DNA from: Hyperoodon ampullatus
Lineage: Eukaryota > Chordata > Mammalia > Artiodactyla > Ziphiidae
Assembly (NCBI GenBank): GCA_949752795.1
Contig: OX457063.1
Coordinates: 68,967,783-69,031,782 of the forward strand
Direction: 5' to 3'
Length of the DNA stretch: 64,000 nt
In this document: positions 32,006 through 43,141 of the stretch, in pieces
How positions within the stretch are numbered: the stretch's first letter is position 1
How the letters are laid out: every line of letters begins with the position of its first letter
The notes under the pieces: model-generated
The model's input: the letters and a program-made list of their open reading frames with translations, nothing else
What the model was told of the DNA's origin: nothing
The model's database searches: none
Position numbers and translations under genes: made by a program

Positions 32006-34257
32006 TTAGATTCCATATATATGTGTTAGCATACGGTATTTGTTTTTCTCTTTCTGACTTACTTCACTCTGTATGACAGACTCTAGATCCATCCACCTCA
32101 CTACAAATATCTCAATTTCGTTTCTTTTTATGGCTGAGTAATATTCCATTGTATATATGTGCCACATCTTCTTTATCCATTCATCCAATGATGGACACTT
32201 AGGCTGCTTCCATGTCCTGGCTATTGTAAATAGAGCTGCAATGAACATTTTGGTATACGACTCTTTTTGAATTATGGTTTTCACAGGATATATACCCAGT
32301 AGTGGGATTGCTGGGTCGTATGGTAGTTCTATTTTTAGTTTTTTAAGGAACCTCCATACTGTTCTCCATAGTGGCTGTATCAATTTACACTTCCACCAAC
32401 AGTGCAAGAGTATTCCCTTTTCCCAACACCCTCTCCAGCATTTACTGTTTCTAGATTTTTTGATGATGGCCATTCTGACCAGTGTGAGATGATATCTCAT
32501 TGTAGTTTTGATTTGCATTTCTCTAATGATTAATGATGCTGAGCATTCTTTCATGTGTTTGTTGGCAATCTGTATATCTTCTTTGGAGAAATGTCTATTT
32601 AGGTCTTCTGCCCGTTTTTGGATTGCGTTGTTTGTTTTTTTGTTACTGAGCTGCATGAGCTGCTTGTAAATCTTGGAGATTAATCCTTTGTCAGTTGCTT
32701 CATTTGCAAATATTTTCTCCCATTCTGAGGGCTGTCTTTTGGTCTTGTTTATGGTTTCTTTTGCTGAGCAAAAGCTTTTAAGTTTCATTAGGTCCCATTT
32801 GTTTATTTTTGTTTTTATTTCCATTTCTCTAGGAGGTGGGTCAAAAAGGATCTTGCTGTGATTTACGTCATAGAGTGTTCTGCCTATGTTTTCTCTAAGA
32901 GTTTGATAGTGTCTGGCCTTACATTTAGGTCTTCAATCTATTTTGAGTTTATTTTTGTGTATGGTGTTAGGGAGTGTTCTAATTTCATACTTTTACATGT
33001 ACCTGTCCAGTTTTCCCAGCACCACTTATTGAAGAGGTTGTCTTTTCTCCACTGTATATTCTTGCCTCCTTTATCAAAGAAAAGGTGACCATATGTGCGT
33101 GGGTTTATCTCTGGGCTTTTTATCCTGTTCCATTGATCTATATTTCTGTTTTTGTGCCAGTACCATACCGTCTTCATTACTGTAGCTTTGTAGTATAGTC
33201 TGAAGTCAGGGAGCCTGATTCCTCCAGCTCCATTTTTCGTTCTCAAGATTGCTTTGGCTATTCGGGGTCTTTTGTGTTTCCATACAAATTTTGAAATTTT
33301 TTGTTCTAGTTCTGTGAAATATACCAGTGGTAGTTTGATAGGGATTGCATTGAATCTGTAGATTGCTTTGGGTAGTAGAGTCATTTTCACAATGTTGATT
33401 CTTCCAATCCAAGAACATGGTATATGTCTCCATCTATTTGCATCATCCTTAATTTTTTTCATCAGTGTCTTATAATTTTCTGCATACAGGTCTTTTGTCT
33501 CCTTAGGTAGGTTTATTCCTAGATATTTTATTCTTTTTGCTGCAGTGGTAAATGGGAGTGTTTTCTTAATTTCACTTTCAGATTTTTCATCATTAGTATA
33601 TAGGAATGCCAGAGATTTCTGTGCATTAATTTTATATCCTGCTACTTTACCAAATTCATTGATTAGCTCTAGTAGTTTTCTGGTGGCATCTTTAGGATTC
33701 TCTATGTAGAGTATCATATCATCTGCAAACAGTGACAGCTTTACTTCTTCTTTTCCAATTTGGATTCCTTTTATTTCTTTTTCTTCTCTGATTGCTGTGG
33801 CTAAAACTTCCAAAACTATGTTGAATAATAGTGGTGAGAGTGGGCAACTGTCAATTTCTCCTTTTATGGCTGTTAGTATTTGCCTTTTGTATTGAGGTGC
33901 TCCTATGTTTGGTGCATAAATATTTACAATTGTTATATCTTCTTCTTGGATCGATCCTTTGATCATTATGTAGTGTCCTTCTTTGTCTCTTGTAATAGTC
34001 TTTATTTTAAAGTCTATTTTGTCTGATATGAGAATTGCTACTCCAGCTTTCTTTTGGTTTCCATTTGCATGGAATATCTTTCTCCATCCCCTCACTTTCA
34101 GTCTGTATGTGTCCCTAGGTCTGAAGTGGGTCTCTTGTAGACAGCATATATATGGGTCTTGTTTTTGTATCCATTCAGCCAGTCTGTGTCTTTTGGTGGG
34201 AGCATTTAATCCATTTACATTTAAGGTAATTATTGATATGTATGTTCCTAGTCCCAT
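32006..34257 (-). pseudogene. L1 ORF2 pseudogene with in-frame EN-RT deletion
   Basis: ORF2 normally encodes an endonuclease-reverse transcriptase of about 1275 residues. Here the main frame (34257 down to 32938, 439 codons) starts [10 protein letters not shown]. It keeps the N-terminal endonuclease (catalytic Glu at residue 42 in CLQETH; VNIYAPN at 121-127), then jumps at residues 137/138 from IKGEIDS straight to CPLSPLLFN of the reverse transcriptase. The catalytic FADD box is at residues 177-180. The rest of the endonuclease and RT motifs upstream of CPLSPLL, about 500 codons, are absent, yet the frame is kept. A stop follows INSK at 32938 (family Trp codon changed to TAG), and a frameshift leads to the C-terminal frame 32006-32824. 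Neither domain is complete, so no activity is expected. Confidence 0.92.
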
Positions 34258-34315
34258 TTTCTTAATTGTTCTGGGTTTGTTATTGTAGGTCTTTTCCTTC
34301 TCTTGTGTTTCTTGC

Positions 34316-35582
34316 CTAGAGAAGTTCCTTTAGCATTTGTTGTAAAGCTGGTTGGGTGGTGCTGAGCTCTCTCAGCTTTTGCTTGTCTGTAAAGGTTTTA
34401 ATTTCACCATCAAATCTGAATGAGATCCTTGCTGGGCAGAGTAATCTTGGTTGTAAGTTTTTCTCCTTCATCACTTTAAATATGTCCTGCCACTCCCTTC
34501 TGGCTTGCAGAGTTTCTGATGAAAGATCAGCTGTTAACCTTATGGGGATTCCCTTGTGTGTTATTTGCTGTTTTTCCCTTGCTGCTTTTAATATGTTTTC
34601 TTTGTATTTAATTTTTGATAGTTTGATTAATATGTGTCTTGGCGTGTTTCTCCTTGGATTTATCCTATATGGGACCCTCTGTGCTTCCTGGACTTGATTA
34701 ACTATTTCCTTTCCCATATTAGGGAAGTTTTCAACTATAATCTCTTCAAATATTTTCTCAGTCCCTTTCTTTTTCTCTTCTTCTTCTGGGCCCCTATAAT
34801 TCGAATGTTGGTGCATTTAATGTTGTCCCAGAGGTCTCTGAGACTGTCCTCAGTTATTTTCATTCTTTTTTCTTTATTCTGCTCTGCAGTAGTTATGTCC
34901 ACTGCAGTAGTTATGTCCATAACCGTTCTTCTGCCTCAGTTATTCTGCTATTGATCCCTTCTAGAGTATTTTTAATTGCATTTATTGTGTTGTTCATTGT
35001 TGCTTGTTTCCTCTTTAGTTCTTCTAGGTCCTTGTTACATGTTTCTTGCATTTTCTGTATTCTATTTCCAATGTTTTGGATCATCTTTACTATCATTATT
35101 CTGAATTCTTTTTCAGGCACACTGCCTATTTCCTCTTCATTTGTTTTGTCTGGTGGTTTTTTCTTTGCTCATTCATCTATTGTGTGTTTTTCTGTCTTCT
35201 CATTTTGCTTATCTTACTGTGTTTGGGGTCTCCTTTTTGCAGGCTGCAGGTTTGTAGTTCCCGTTGTTTTTGATGTCTGTCCCCAGGGGCTAAGGTTGGT
35301 TCAGTGGTTTGTGCAGGCTTCCTGGTGGTTGGGACTAGTGCCTGTGTTCTGGTGGATGAGGCTGGATCTTGTCTTTCTGGTGGGCAGGCCCACGTCTGGT
35401 GGTGTGTTTTGGGGTGTCTGTGGCCTTATTATGATTTTAGGCAGCCTTTCTGCTAATGGGTGGGGTTGTGTTCCTGTCTTGCTGGTCGATTGGCATAGGG
35501 TGTCCAGCACTGTAGCTTGCTGGTCGTTGAGTGAAGGTGGGTCTTGGTGTTGAGATGGAGATCTCTGGGAGATTTTCGCCAT
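34316..35582 (-). pseudogene. L1 ORF1 pseudogene (RNA-binding protein)
   Basis: ORF1 encodes the trimeric nucleic-acid chaperone of the L1 particle. Recognisable pieces from N to C are a probable N-terminal segment MAKISQRSPSQHQDP (35582 down to 35301), a coiled-coil stretch MIQNIGNRIQKMQETCNKDL (35120 to 34911), DSLRDLWDNIKCTNIRIIG (34920 to 34735, another frame), and the RRM/C-terminal domain with KIFEEIIVENFPNMGKEI and ARREWQDIFKVM ending MLKELL (34816 to 34316). Stops lie after CTNH, within the segment between 35300 and 35120, and after RLWT. A frameshift falls near 34780 in an A-rich (AAGAAGAAGAG-like) run. An 18 bp tandem duplication at 34885-34920 is in frame. The exact N-terminus is inferred. 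Confidence 0.8.
34885..34920. repeat. 18 bp tandem duplication within L1 ORF1
   Basis: TGCAGTAGTTATGTCCAC at 34885-34902 is followed directly by TGCAGTAGTTATGTCCAT at 34903-34920. On the minus strand it repeats the residues DITTA. I infer a private event in this copy. Confidence 0.85.
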
Positions 35583-37144
35583 TTGATATTACGTGGAGCT
35601 GGGAAGTCTCTTGTGGATCAGTGTCATGAAGTTGGCTCTCCCACCTCAGAGGCACAGCACTGACTCCTGGCTGCAGCACCAAGAGCCTTTCATCCACACA
35701 GCTCATGATAAAAGGGAGAAAAGAAAAGAAAAGAAAAGAAAAGAAAAGAGGATAAAATAAAATAAAGTTATTAAAATAAAAAATAATTATTAAGAAAAAA
35801 ATTTTTTAAAAAAATGGACGGACAGAACCCTAGGACAAATGGTGAAAGCAAAGCTATACAGACAAAATCTCACATAGAAGCATACACATACACACTCATA
35901 AAAAGAAGAAAAGGGGAAAAAATAATATATCTTGCTCCCAAAGTCCACCTCCTCAATTTGGTATGATTCGTTATCTATTCAGGTATTCCACACATGCAGG
36001 GTACATCAAGTTGATTGTGGAGATTTAATCCGCTGCTCCCGAGGCTGCTGGGAGAGATTTCCCTTTCTCTTCTTTGTTTGCACAGCTCCCGGGGTTCAGC
36101 TTTGGATTTGGACCCGCCTCTGTATGTAGGTCGCCGGAGGGTGTCTGTTCTTCGCTCAGACAGGACGGGGTTAAAGGAGCAGCTGATTCGGGGGCTCCGG
36201 CTCACTCAGGCCGGGGCGGAGGGGGAGCACAGAGTGCGGAGCAAGCCTGCGGTGGCAGAGGCCGCTATGACATTGGACCAGCCTGAGGCCGCCGTCTGTT
36301 CTCCCGGGGACGTTGTCCCTGGATCACGGGACCCTGGCAGTGGCGGGCTGCACGGGCTCCCGGGAGGGGAGGTGTGGATAGTGACCTGTGCTTGCACACA
36401 GTCTTCTTGGTGGCGGCAGCAGCAGCCTTAGCGTCCCACGCCCGTCTCTGGGGTCCGCGCTGATAGTCGCGGCTCGCGCCCGTCTCTGGAGCTCCTTTAA
36501 GCAGCGCTCTTAATACCCTCTCCTCGCACACCAGGAAACAAAGAGGGAAGAAAAAGTCTCTTGCCTTTTCAACAGGTCCAGACATTTTCCTGGACTCCCT
36601 CCCGGCTAGCTGTGGCGCAATTAGCCCCTTCAGGCTGTGTTCCCGCCGCCAGCCCCAGTCCTCTCCCTGGGATCTGACCTCCGAAGCCCGAGCCTCAGCT
36701 CCCAGCCCCCGCCCGTCCCAGCGGGTGAGCAGAAAAGCCTCTCGGGCTGGTGAGTGCTGGTCGGCACCGATCCTCTGTGCGGGAATCTCTCCGCTTTGCC
36801 CTCTGCACCCCTGTTGCTGTGCTCTCCTCCGCGGCCCCGAAGCTTCCCCGCTCCGTTACCCGCAGTCTCCGCCTGCGAAGGGGCTTCCTAGTGTGTGGAA
36901 ACCTTTCCTCCTTCACAGCTCCCTCCCACTGGCGCAGGTCCCGTCCCTATTCTTTTGTCTGTTTTTTCTTTTGCCCTACCCAGGTACGTGGGGAGTTTCT
37001 TGCCTTTTGGGAGGTCTGAGATCTTCTGCCAGCGTTCAGTAGGTGGTCTGTAGGAGTTGTTCCACGTGTAGATGTATTTCTGATGTGTCTGTGGGGAGGA
37101 AGGTGATCTCCGCGTCTTATTCTTCTGCCATCTTCCTCAACTCC
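35583..37144 (-). promoter_or_regulatory. L1 5' UTR / internal Pol II promoter region, CpG-rich
   Basis: About 1.56 kb between ORF1 and the 5' end. The part at about 36040-36900 is dense in CpG (for example CCGCGGCCCCGAAG, GGTCCGCGCTGATAGTCGCG). This is the most CpG-rich stretch of the window and matches the usual L1 internal promoter. A GAAAA pentamer array lies at 35712-35750 within it. Transcription would run leftward. Whether it still fires is unknown. Reading frames here on either strand are by-products of the high GC. Confidence 0.75.
35712..35750. repeat. (GAAAA)n pentanucleotide array
   Basis: About seven AGAAA-type units followed by AT-rich AATAAAATAAAG sequence, inside the L1 5' UTR. 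Confidence 0.9.
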
Positions 37145-37156
37145 TGTCCTTTTTTT

Positions 37157-38918
37157 AAAAAGGACATCTGAAGTATGAGTAGGGTTGAACTACCCCCCTT
37201 CCTCTCCCACCCTCAAAAATGAGAATAATCTGAAATTTCTTGCATTTGGAGAATCTGGGTCGAGGGACAGTAACACAGTTGCAAACACAGCCTCAGATGT
37301 CCCAAACTGTTTGTAAACACAATGGAAGGAGGCAGAGACCACAACTGGCAATGTTTGCTGGTGAGAGAAAAGCTGGATTGGGAGCCAGGAAATTTAGATT
37401 CTTTCTCAGCTCTGCGTACTAACTTTGAGACCTTCATGAGATCTTCTCACATCTCATTTCTTCGTCTTTAGAAGAGACATAATACTTTCCCTACATATGT
37501 CCCAAGGTTGCTCCTAAGGGAATTTTAAAAAGCTAGTATATATTGTTGCAAGATATTAATCCTTTTGCGTTTCTTTTTTGCCCTTCCTTGTTGGAGTCCT
37601 TTTCTTTCCTCTCAGTCAGCAGCAGCCACATTGCCTCAGGGGACTGGCATCCCTTAGCGGTACAGGCACCCATAGAGCAGGAATGCAGCGAGAAAAATGA
37701 GTCTACACTCAGTTCTGACTTCCAAAAGAAAAACAGTTTTTTTGGATACTTACATGAGAAACATGCAAAATAATAAAATAAGCCCAAATACTTATTTTGA
37801 AGCAGTAGGTTTTGTTGGGAAAAGAACGTTACTGTGAGAATCAAAGGAAAGATCTTCAAAGAGTAGGCCAGAGGGAGCCAGATGACAGTCACCTGGATTT
37901 TGAGGGTCGAGGGGAGGGAGAGATAGCACAGGGCCTTGACCTTAAAGGAGGCTTTGCAGAGGGCCTCAGACAAGGGGATCAGGTCTAAGAATCCACTGGA
38001 AATAAGTGGAAATGGCCCAGGACTTTCCTTGAACAAATGACAAAGTCTGGAAGCCTCCAGACGAGGCTTTATGAGTTATCATTTATGTCATCACTGTGGG
38101 TCCCTTAGGCTGAACTTCTTCTCTCTGGCAGATGAAAACTTTCCATTCACAGCTATGGGCACCTCACCCAGGAGTCAGTCAACCAAAGTGACTCTCCATG
38201 ACCCAGCAATTTGCTAGCCCCTTCCAAACTGCTCTATGTGAGTACCACTCTTCTCAACGACCTAGGGCACCTGCCAGCACCCTCCATGACCAAAGAAAAA
38301 TTGATGGGCCTGGACAATGATGAAACTCACCCTGTTATGATATAAAAGTTTTTTGGAAAGGAAAAATATAGTACACAAATGTAAGGACTTACGAAACAAA
38401 TAAAGAAAAAAAAATTGTTTCATTCATCTCATTCCTTTCATTTCTTAAAGTAAAAGAGCCTAGCATCTTAGATAAGACTGGCTATGAATTATATCATATT
38501 TTATATCAAATAATCTGTCCTACTCCTAAATTATACTCCTGTTAGTTATGAAATCGATCCAGAAAAAAATTGTTCCAGCCTAATAACATTTGCCCAAATA
38601 ACGATTCCTAGTTTATCTGCATGATTGGCAGTGTTGACATGTATATGTATGTCCAAGTGAAAAGCAAATTAAAAGCAGTAGAATCCAGTTTTTTTCCTAA
38701 GAAGAATGGCTCTTTCTAGTTAATGTGACACTTATAAACAAAGCATGTTCTGAGTCCTTACTGTACACACAGGAGATGTGAAGCACACAGTGCTGACCTC
38801 AAACCACACAGCGTGACACAGGGCCTTCTGGAAAGAACCTCAAGAATGTTCCCAAAGAGAAGCCTCTGAATTTGTGTAGGATTTAGACAGAAAATGTGTA
38901 AGTGGTACCAGAAGAGAT
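37157..38918. other. Mostly unassigned; MIR trace at 37375-37470
   Basis: GATTGGGAGCCAGGAAATTT with CATCTCATTTCTTCGTCTTT at 37375-37470 looks like an antisense MIR. The remainder, including a 167-codon minus frame at 37533-38036 that lacks domains, carries nothing I recognise. Confidence 0.45.
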
Positions 38919-38932
38919 AAAAGGCATGAACA

Positions 38933-39138
38933 GGGCTTCCCTGGTGGCGCAGTGATTGAGAGTCCGCCTGCCGATGCAGGGGACACGGGTTCGTGCCCCG
39001 GTCCGGGAGGATCCCACATGCCGCGGAGCGGCTGGGCCCGTGAGCCATGGCCGCTGGGGCTGCGCGTCCGGAGCCTGAGCTCCACAATGGGAGAGGTCAC
39101 AACAGTGAGAGGCCCGCGTATTGCAAAAAAAAAAAAAA
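38933..39138 (+). mobile_element. CHR SINE, short young form
   Basis: Target duplication AAAAGGCATGAACA identical at 38919-38932 and 39139-39152. Pure A tail of about 18. Differences from other short copies include CGCTGGGGCTGCGCGTCC. Confidence 0.96.
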
Positions 39139-39152
39139 AAAAGGCATGAACA

Positions 39153-40257
39153 AAGGTAAAAAAGCAGGAAAGGGATTAAGTGTTGAGGGAGTGGAAATTT
39201 TCAGCTAAAATGCTTCTCCAAAACAGGGTTCTAGACTCACCAAAGTCATGTGACGTTTCTGTACTGTTAAACTTCATTGTAATAAAATGAGAGAAAAATG
39301 TATGCCCTTTTATTCATAACCTAGCTGTGGACCACTGCCTGAAAGGTTTGTACAGATGCATGTCACAAGAGATGTTCACATAATAAAATTTGTAGTTACT
39401 AATGCAGTTTTGATTAAGAAAAAAAAAAAAACAAAAACAGGATTGTAGAGTAGGAGGCCAGAGGTTTCACCACTGACTCCTTGTGACCTGGGACAAACCT
39501 GAGGGTTGCAAGTGTCTCTGGGGCATCCAAAGACTTGGGAGATAAGGCTGGAATTTAAGTCTCAGGTTCAGCATTTACTAACTGTTGGGCTTTAGGCAAG
39601 ATATTTGTCATATCTGAGCTCCGTCTTCTTCATCTGTAAGTGGGCACAATGCTACTACCACCTGACTCAATGATCCTGGAGGTGGAAACCGCTTGTCAAC
39701 TAGAAAGCATTAAAGAAGACACGGGAGAGTTATGTGGCATGAACTGTTTAAAGTGGGATAAAATGCCTTTGCCAAATGCTTGTGTTTCTAACAGTGGCAT
39801 GACTCTAAAGGGTCTTGGAAGAGAGATGTGTGAAGGTATTTCATTATGGTGCACATAGCTGTGCCACTCTTCTTTTGGCACAGAACTATACAGAAATCCT
39901 CAAATAGGCATTTGCTAACAATAACCTGATGTAATAATCTATCAGTTTCTTCCATAAGCATGCTGTGACTAATGACTAATTACCCAGATCCTTTGAAATG
40001 AATTTATCAACACAGCCAGTGTTTTATTTTTGGAAACTCTAAGTTGTGAACTAAAGGAAGCCTTATTCTGAAAGTATTAGGCTCTCTCATGCTATTATTT
40101 CAGAGACAAAGAATTCTTCTGGATGAGCAAGTAGCGCTTAGAAAGTAAATTTCCATTTAGTACCTCCACAGAAATATATCAAATGAACCAAGCAAGACCA
40201 GGAGTGATCTGGAAAGAGAGACTCTGCTTCAGCTGCCTTCCTACTCCATTTTGACTG
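39153..40257. other. Unassigned; MIR trace at 39545-39670
   Basis: GCTGGAATTTAAGTCTCAGG, GGGCTTTAGGCAAGATATTT and TCTTCTTCATCTGTAAGTGG indicate an antisense MIR. The rest is unclassified, with one A-run at about 39418-39431. Confidence 0.5.
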
Positions 40258-40345
40258 CCCCCAAAGAAGCACTGAATTGTTCACTTTAAAATGATTAATT
40301 TTATGTTATGTGAATTTCTCCAGAATTAAAAATAAAATGTAAGGC
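40258..40345 (+). mobile_element. L1 3' terminal fragment
   Basis: TTGTTCACTTTAAAATGATT, AATTTTATGTTATGTGAATT and CTCCAGAATTAAAAATAAA match the last ~80 bp of several L1 3' UTRs, such as the one ending near 48545 here. Confidence 0.65.
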
Positions 40346-40394
40346 TAGCACCCCCCATCAAGAAGTTTATGGTTATGGTCTGATAAAGATGACA

Positions 40395-40500
40395 AGCCTA
40401 CCCTGCACTCATCCAACAAATATTTCCTGAATGTGTGTTTCATTCTGGGCATAAATGTAATACTAAGCAATGTATATAAACAATGCAAAGTGCCTTAAGG
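40395..40500 (-). mobile_element. L2 LINE 3' end, antisense (probable)
   Basis: CATCCAACAAATATTTCCTG with GTGTGTTTCATTCTGGGCAT resembles the reversed L2 terminus. Short and diverged. Confidence 0.5.
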
Positions 40501-41649
40501 TTAGGGGCTTTGTAGCAAAACTGAATGCTTGGAATTAATGGGGAGGAGATGAGTGCTGGCTTCTTGGCTGTGCTAGAGAGCATTATGAATATAAGTAAAA
40601 GGTGAAAAAAAAGGGAAGCTTTTAGCCAGAAAGAATGGAAAAAAGGCCCCAAAGTGACCATGAACATGGCATGCATGCTGGGTAACAAGGAAGCCACCCT
40701 GATTTCCATGTTCTTCTTTTCTGATATGACTACAAGAAATGCTATTTGGAATGCATCAAGCCATGGAACAGAGTTAATCACAAGATGGGTTAATCACAGA
40801 TTGTGTGCTCGATGGCTGTGCAGGTGCCTGGACATAGGATGCCTATCAAGGTATCAACCTCTGCTGCTGGTTCCAAATGTGTCCTGCCCAAAATGTCATT
40901 ATGAGAAACTTGGATGAAGATATAAATAGCACTGATGATCAAATTTACAGTTGACCATAACATTGGGAGAGAACATTTATACATAGGGTGACAGACAGAA
41001 AATCCATAAAGAATTCTTCTGGCTGAAATCATGGCCCGATTGGACAAGATGAAATTTAATCTAGATAAAGATATTTATTTCTGGAGGGAAAAAAATCTAC
41101 CCAAGTACAGTTATGAGACACTTGACTTAAAAGCAGTACAAATAATAATTAGAAGGGCTTGTGGTTTTAGTTGACTATAAAGTTAATATTAACCATGAGA
41201 GCCCCACCTCCCCCAAACTAATATAGGGGTCAGTGCAAGGTGCCTCATGCTAGAATGAATAGTGTCAACCAGGAGAGCCTCCAGACGAGAACCAGGAGGG
41301 AAGGGATTTTTGAGGATCATTTGAAGAAACTGGTTGTGTATTATTTGGGGAAGACAACACATGGTAACCATTTACAGATACCTAAAAGCTAGTGGGTGGA
41401 AAAAGGGCAGAACTAAGGTCAATGGACAATTTTATACAGACTTCAAATTTACCTGTATTCAAGAAAGACATTTCTGACAATTAAAGTGTATGAAAGGGAA
41501 TGTGCTTCCCTACGTCGTCTGCGACTAAAGGTGTTAATATTGCTCCTGAGTGATAGTGTGGGTCATTGATCATCAGATGGATACAGGATTAGACTATCTA
41601 AGGTTCCTTTCAGTGCTGAGCTCTGATGGTTCAAAAGAGATGAAGAATG
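40501..41649. other. No recognisable feature
   Basis: No classifiable repeat or domain. Frames at 40440-41047 on both strands overlap each other and are not convincing. Confidence 0.45.
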
Positions 41650-41665
41650 TATTCCATAACATCTT

Positions 41666-41983
41666 TTTTTTATAGTTTTTTGTTTGTTTGTTTTGTTTCT
41701 AATTTTATTTATTTATTTTTGGCTGTGTTGGGTCTTTGTTTCTGTGCGAGGGCTTTCTCTAGTTGCGGCAAGTGGGGGCCACTCTTCATCGCGGTGCACG
41801 GGCCTCTCACTATCGCGGCCTCTCTTGTTGTGGAGCACAGGCTCCAGACGCGCAGGCTCAGTAATTGTGGCTCACGGACCTAGTTGCTCCGCGGCATGTA
41901 GGATCTTCCCAAACCAGGGCTTGAACCCGTGTCCCCTGCATTGGCAGGCAGATTCTCAACCACTGCGCCACCAGGGAAGCCCC
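41666..41983 (-). mobile_element. CHR SINE, intermediate long form, inside a mariner end
   Basis: Antisense copy sharing CGGGCCTCTCACTATCGCGG and TTGCGGCAAGTGGGGGCCAC with the copy at 27845. Target duplication TATTCCATAACATCTT identical at 41650-41665 and 41984-41999. The right copy is part of a mariner end, so the SINE postdates it. Confidence 0.95.
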
Positions 41984-42037
41984 TATTCCATAACATCTTA
42001 CAGAAAAACCTAAACAAACTTTTTGGCCAACCCAATA
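41984..42037 (-). mobile_element. Mariner-type DNA transposon end
   Basis: CCATAACATCTTACAGAAAA and AACTTTTTGGCCAACCCAAT, ending in TA, is the reverse of a mariner terminal repeat (GGGTTGGCCAAAAAGTTTGT) that I know from ruminant genomes. Only about 50 bp of this end survive, and the opposite end was not found. Confidence 0.7.
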
Positions 42038-42044
42038 GTAAGGG

Positions 42045-42460
42045 TCAAAAGTTAGAGTTCTTTGGGTCTGATCTGGAGGACAGAAGAGAGTAAAGTATTA
42101 AGCAGATGAGAGACATGATAAAAGTTTTATCTGAAGACAGTTCTAGCAGGAGCATATGGAATGGAGAGAAGGAGAAAGATGGGAAGCCAGAAAGCCAGAA
42201 ATTAAGCTGTGGCAGTGATCCGGTTATGAGGCAACAGGGTCTGGATTGGGCCAATGGTAATAGAATTAAGAAGGAAATGGCATAATACATAGTATAAGAA
42301 AAGCTGTCAGGATTTAGTCATTAGCAACTTTATGGGAGATGGAGTAAAGGCATAAGCTTATTTGAGTCATTGGAAATGAAGTGATAATAAGAGACTCAAG
42401 TGGAAAGGGCTGGTAGGCAATCAGGCCTGTCGTACTGGAGACTTGGATGATACATCACAG
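42045..42460 (-). mobile_element. L2-type LINE relict, antisense
   Basis: GACATGATAAAAGTTTTATC and ATTAAGCTGTGGCAGTGATC match, in order, the antisense L2 region upstream of its 3' end (compare 46770-47425). Strongly decayed. Confidence 0.5.
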
Positions 42461-43136
42461 ATAGAGATAAAGATTCGAGATTTATTGGAATAAAGCTGAT
42501 GGCTGAAGTGGAGAAACAGAGGGGCTCTTAAAGAAAAAAAAAATGAGAAAAGAGAAAAAAGATCAAGGTCTAAATTAAATCTTAGGAAAGAGCAAGTGGT
42601 AAGGGATTCCAAGGTGGAAGAAAAGACAGCAAAGGTGATACAGGAGAGATCAGAGGAGCAGAAGACCCTGGACAATGTGTATCCTGAAAACCAACAGAGG
42701 AAAGAGATCCAGGAGGGGGGGCAACTGTGCCAAACACAGCTGTCCTCAGGGTCCAAGATCTGATGTTCCAAGATCACCAAGAGTGGAAGAAATAGTTTAC
42801 AGTGGAGGAGACACCTGTTTTGTCACTCTGCAACAGCGCTGCTCCCCACAGAAGTTTCCTCTGCTATAATCACTTTATGTTATATGGCTGTAAGTTCCAG
42901 TTAGACACACACATATACGCGCAAGAACAACAACCCACAGTCTTGAGTTATGGATTCGGGAAACCTAAGCATAAGCGAGCTGAGCCCAAGTTAGACTACA
43001 CCACATTGTCCACTGACTGGAACAATTGTATCAGGTTACTGTACAGATTACCCATTTAACAAGGTTTAGAATTATCTTTTACTCATGAGGCAAACCAGTG
43101 ACAGAACCAAGCCCTGAAGTAGGAAGTTCTGCCTTC
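42461..43136. other. No recognisable feature
   Basis: Purine-rich in 42520-42600; no gene or repeat family was recognised. Confidence 0.45.
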
Positions 43137-43141
43137 CAGAT

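Larger units (their letters stand above)
31628..37144 (-). mobile_element. Near full-length antisense L1 (5.5 kb)
   Basis: Antisense element with a T9 tail at 31628-31636, 3' UTR to 32005, ORF2 to 34257, a 58 bp spacer, ORF1 to about 35582, and a CpG-rich 5' UTR ending at GCCATCTTCCTCAACTCC near 37144. It reaches the family's 5' end, so it was copied in full. The length falls short of the usual ~7 kb for this L1 type mainly because about 1.5 kb is missing from ORF2. A candidate 12 bp duplication, TGTCCTTTTTTT, occurs at 31608-31619 and 37145-37156, but seven bases (CATAGAC) separate the left copy from the tail, so the target-site call is tentative. Confidence 0.93.

Noticed and set aside
34951..35553. 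200-codon plus-strand frame and other plus-strand frames at 34356-34954
   Set aside because: These are antisense shadows of L1 ORF1. They show no recognisable domain.
35301..35582. Possible independent small gene starting MAKISQRSPSQHQD
   Set aside because: It lies between the L1 5' UTR and the ORF1 body in the same orientation and is best explained as the ORF1 N-terminal part.
36015..36431. 138-codon frame in CpG-rich DNA, reminiscent of a first exon with CpG island
   Set aside because: The CpG-rich stretch is the L1 5' UTR, in place directly upstream of ORF1, so there is no need for a host promoter.
37533..38036. 167-codon minus-strand frame
   Set aside because: No domain or known similarity, overlapping frame on the other strand, and no splice or polyadenylation context. 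A chance frame.
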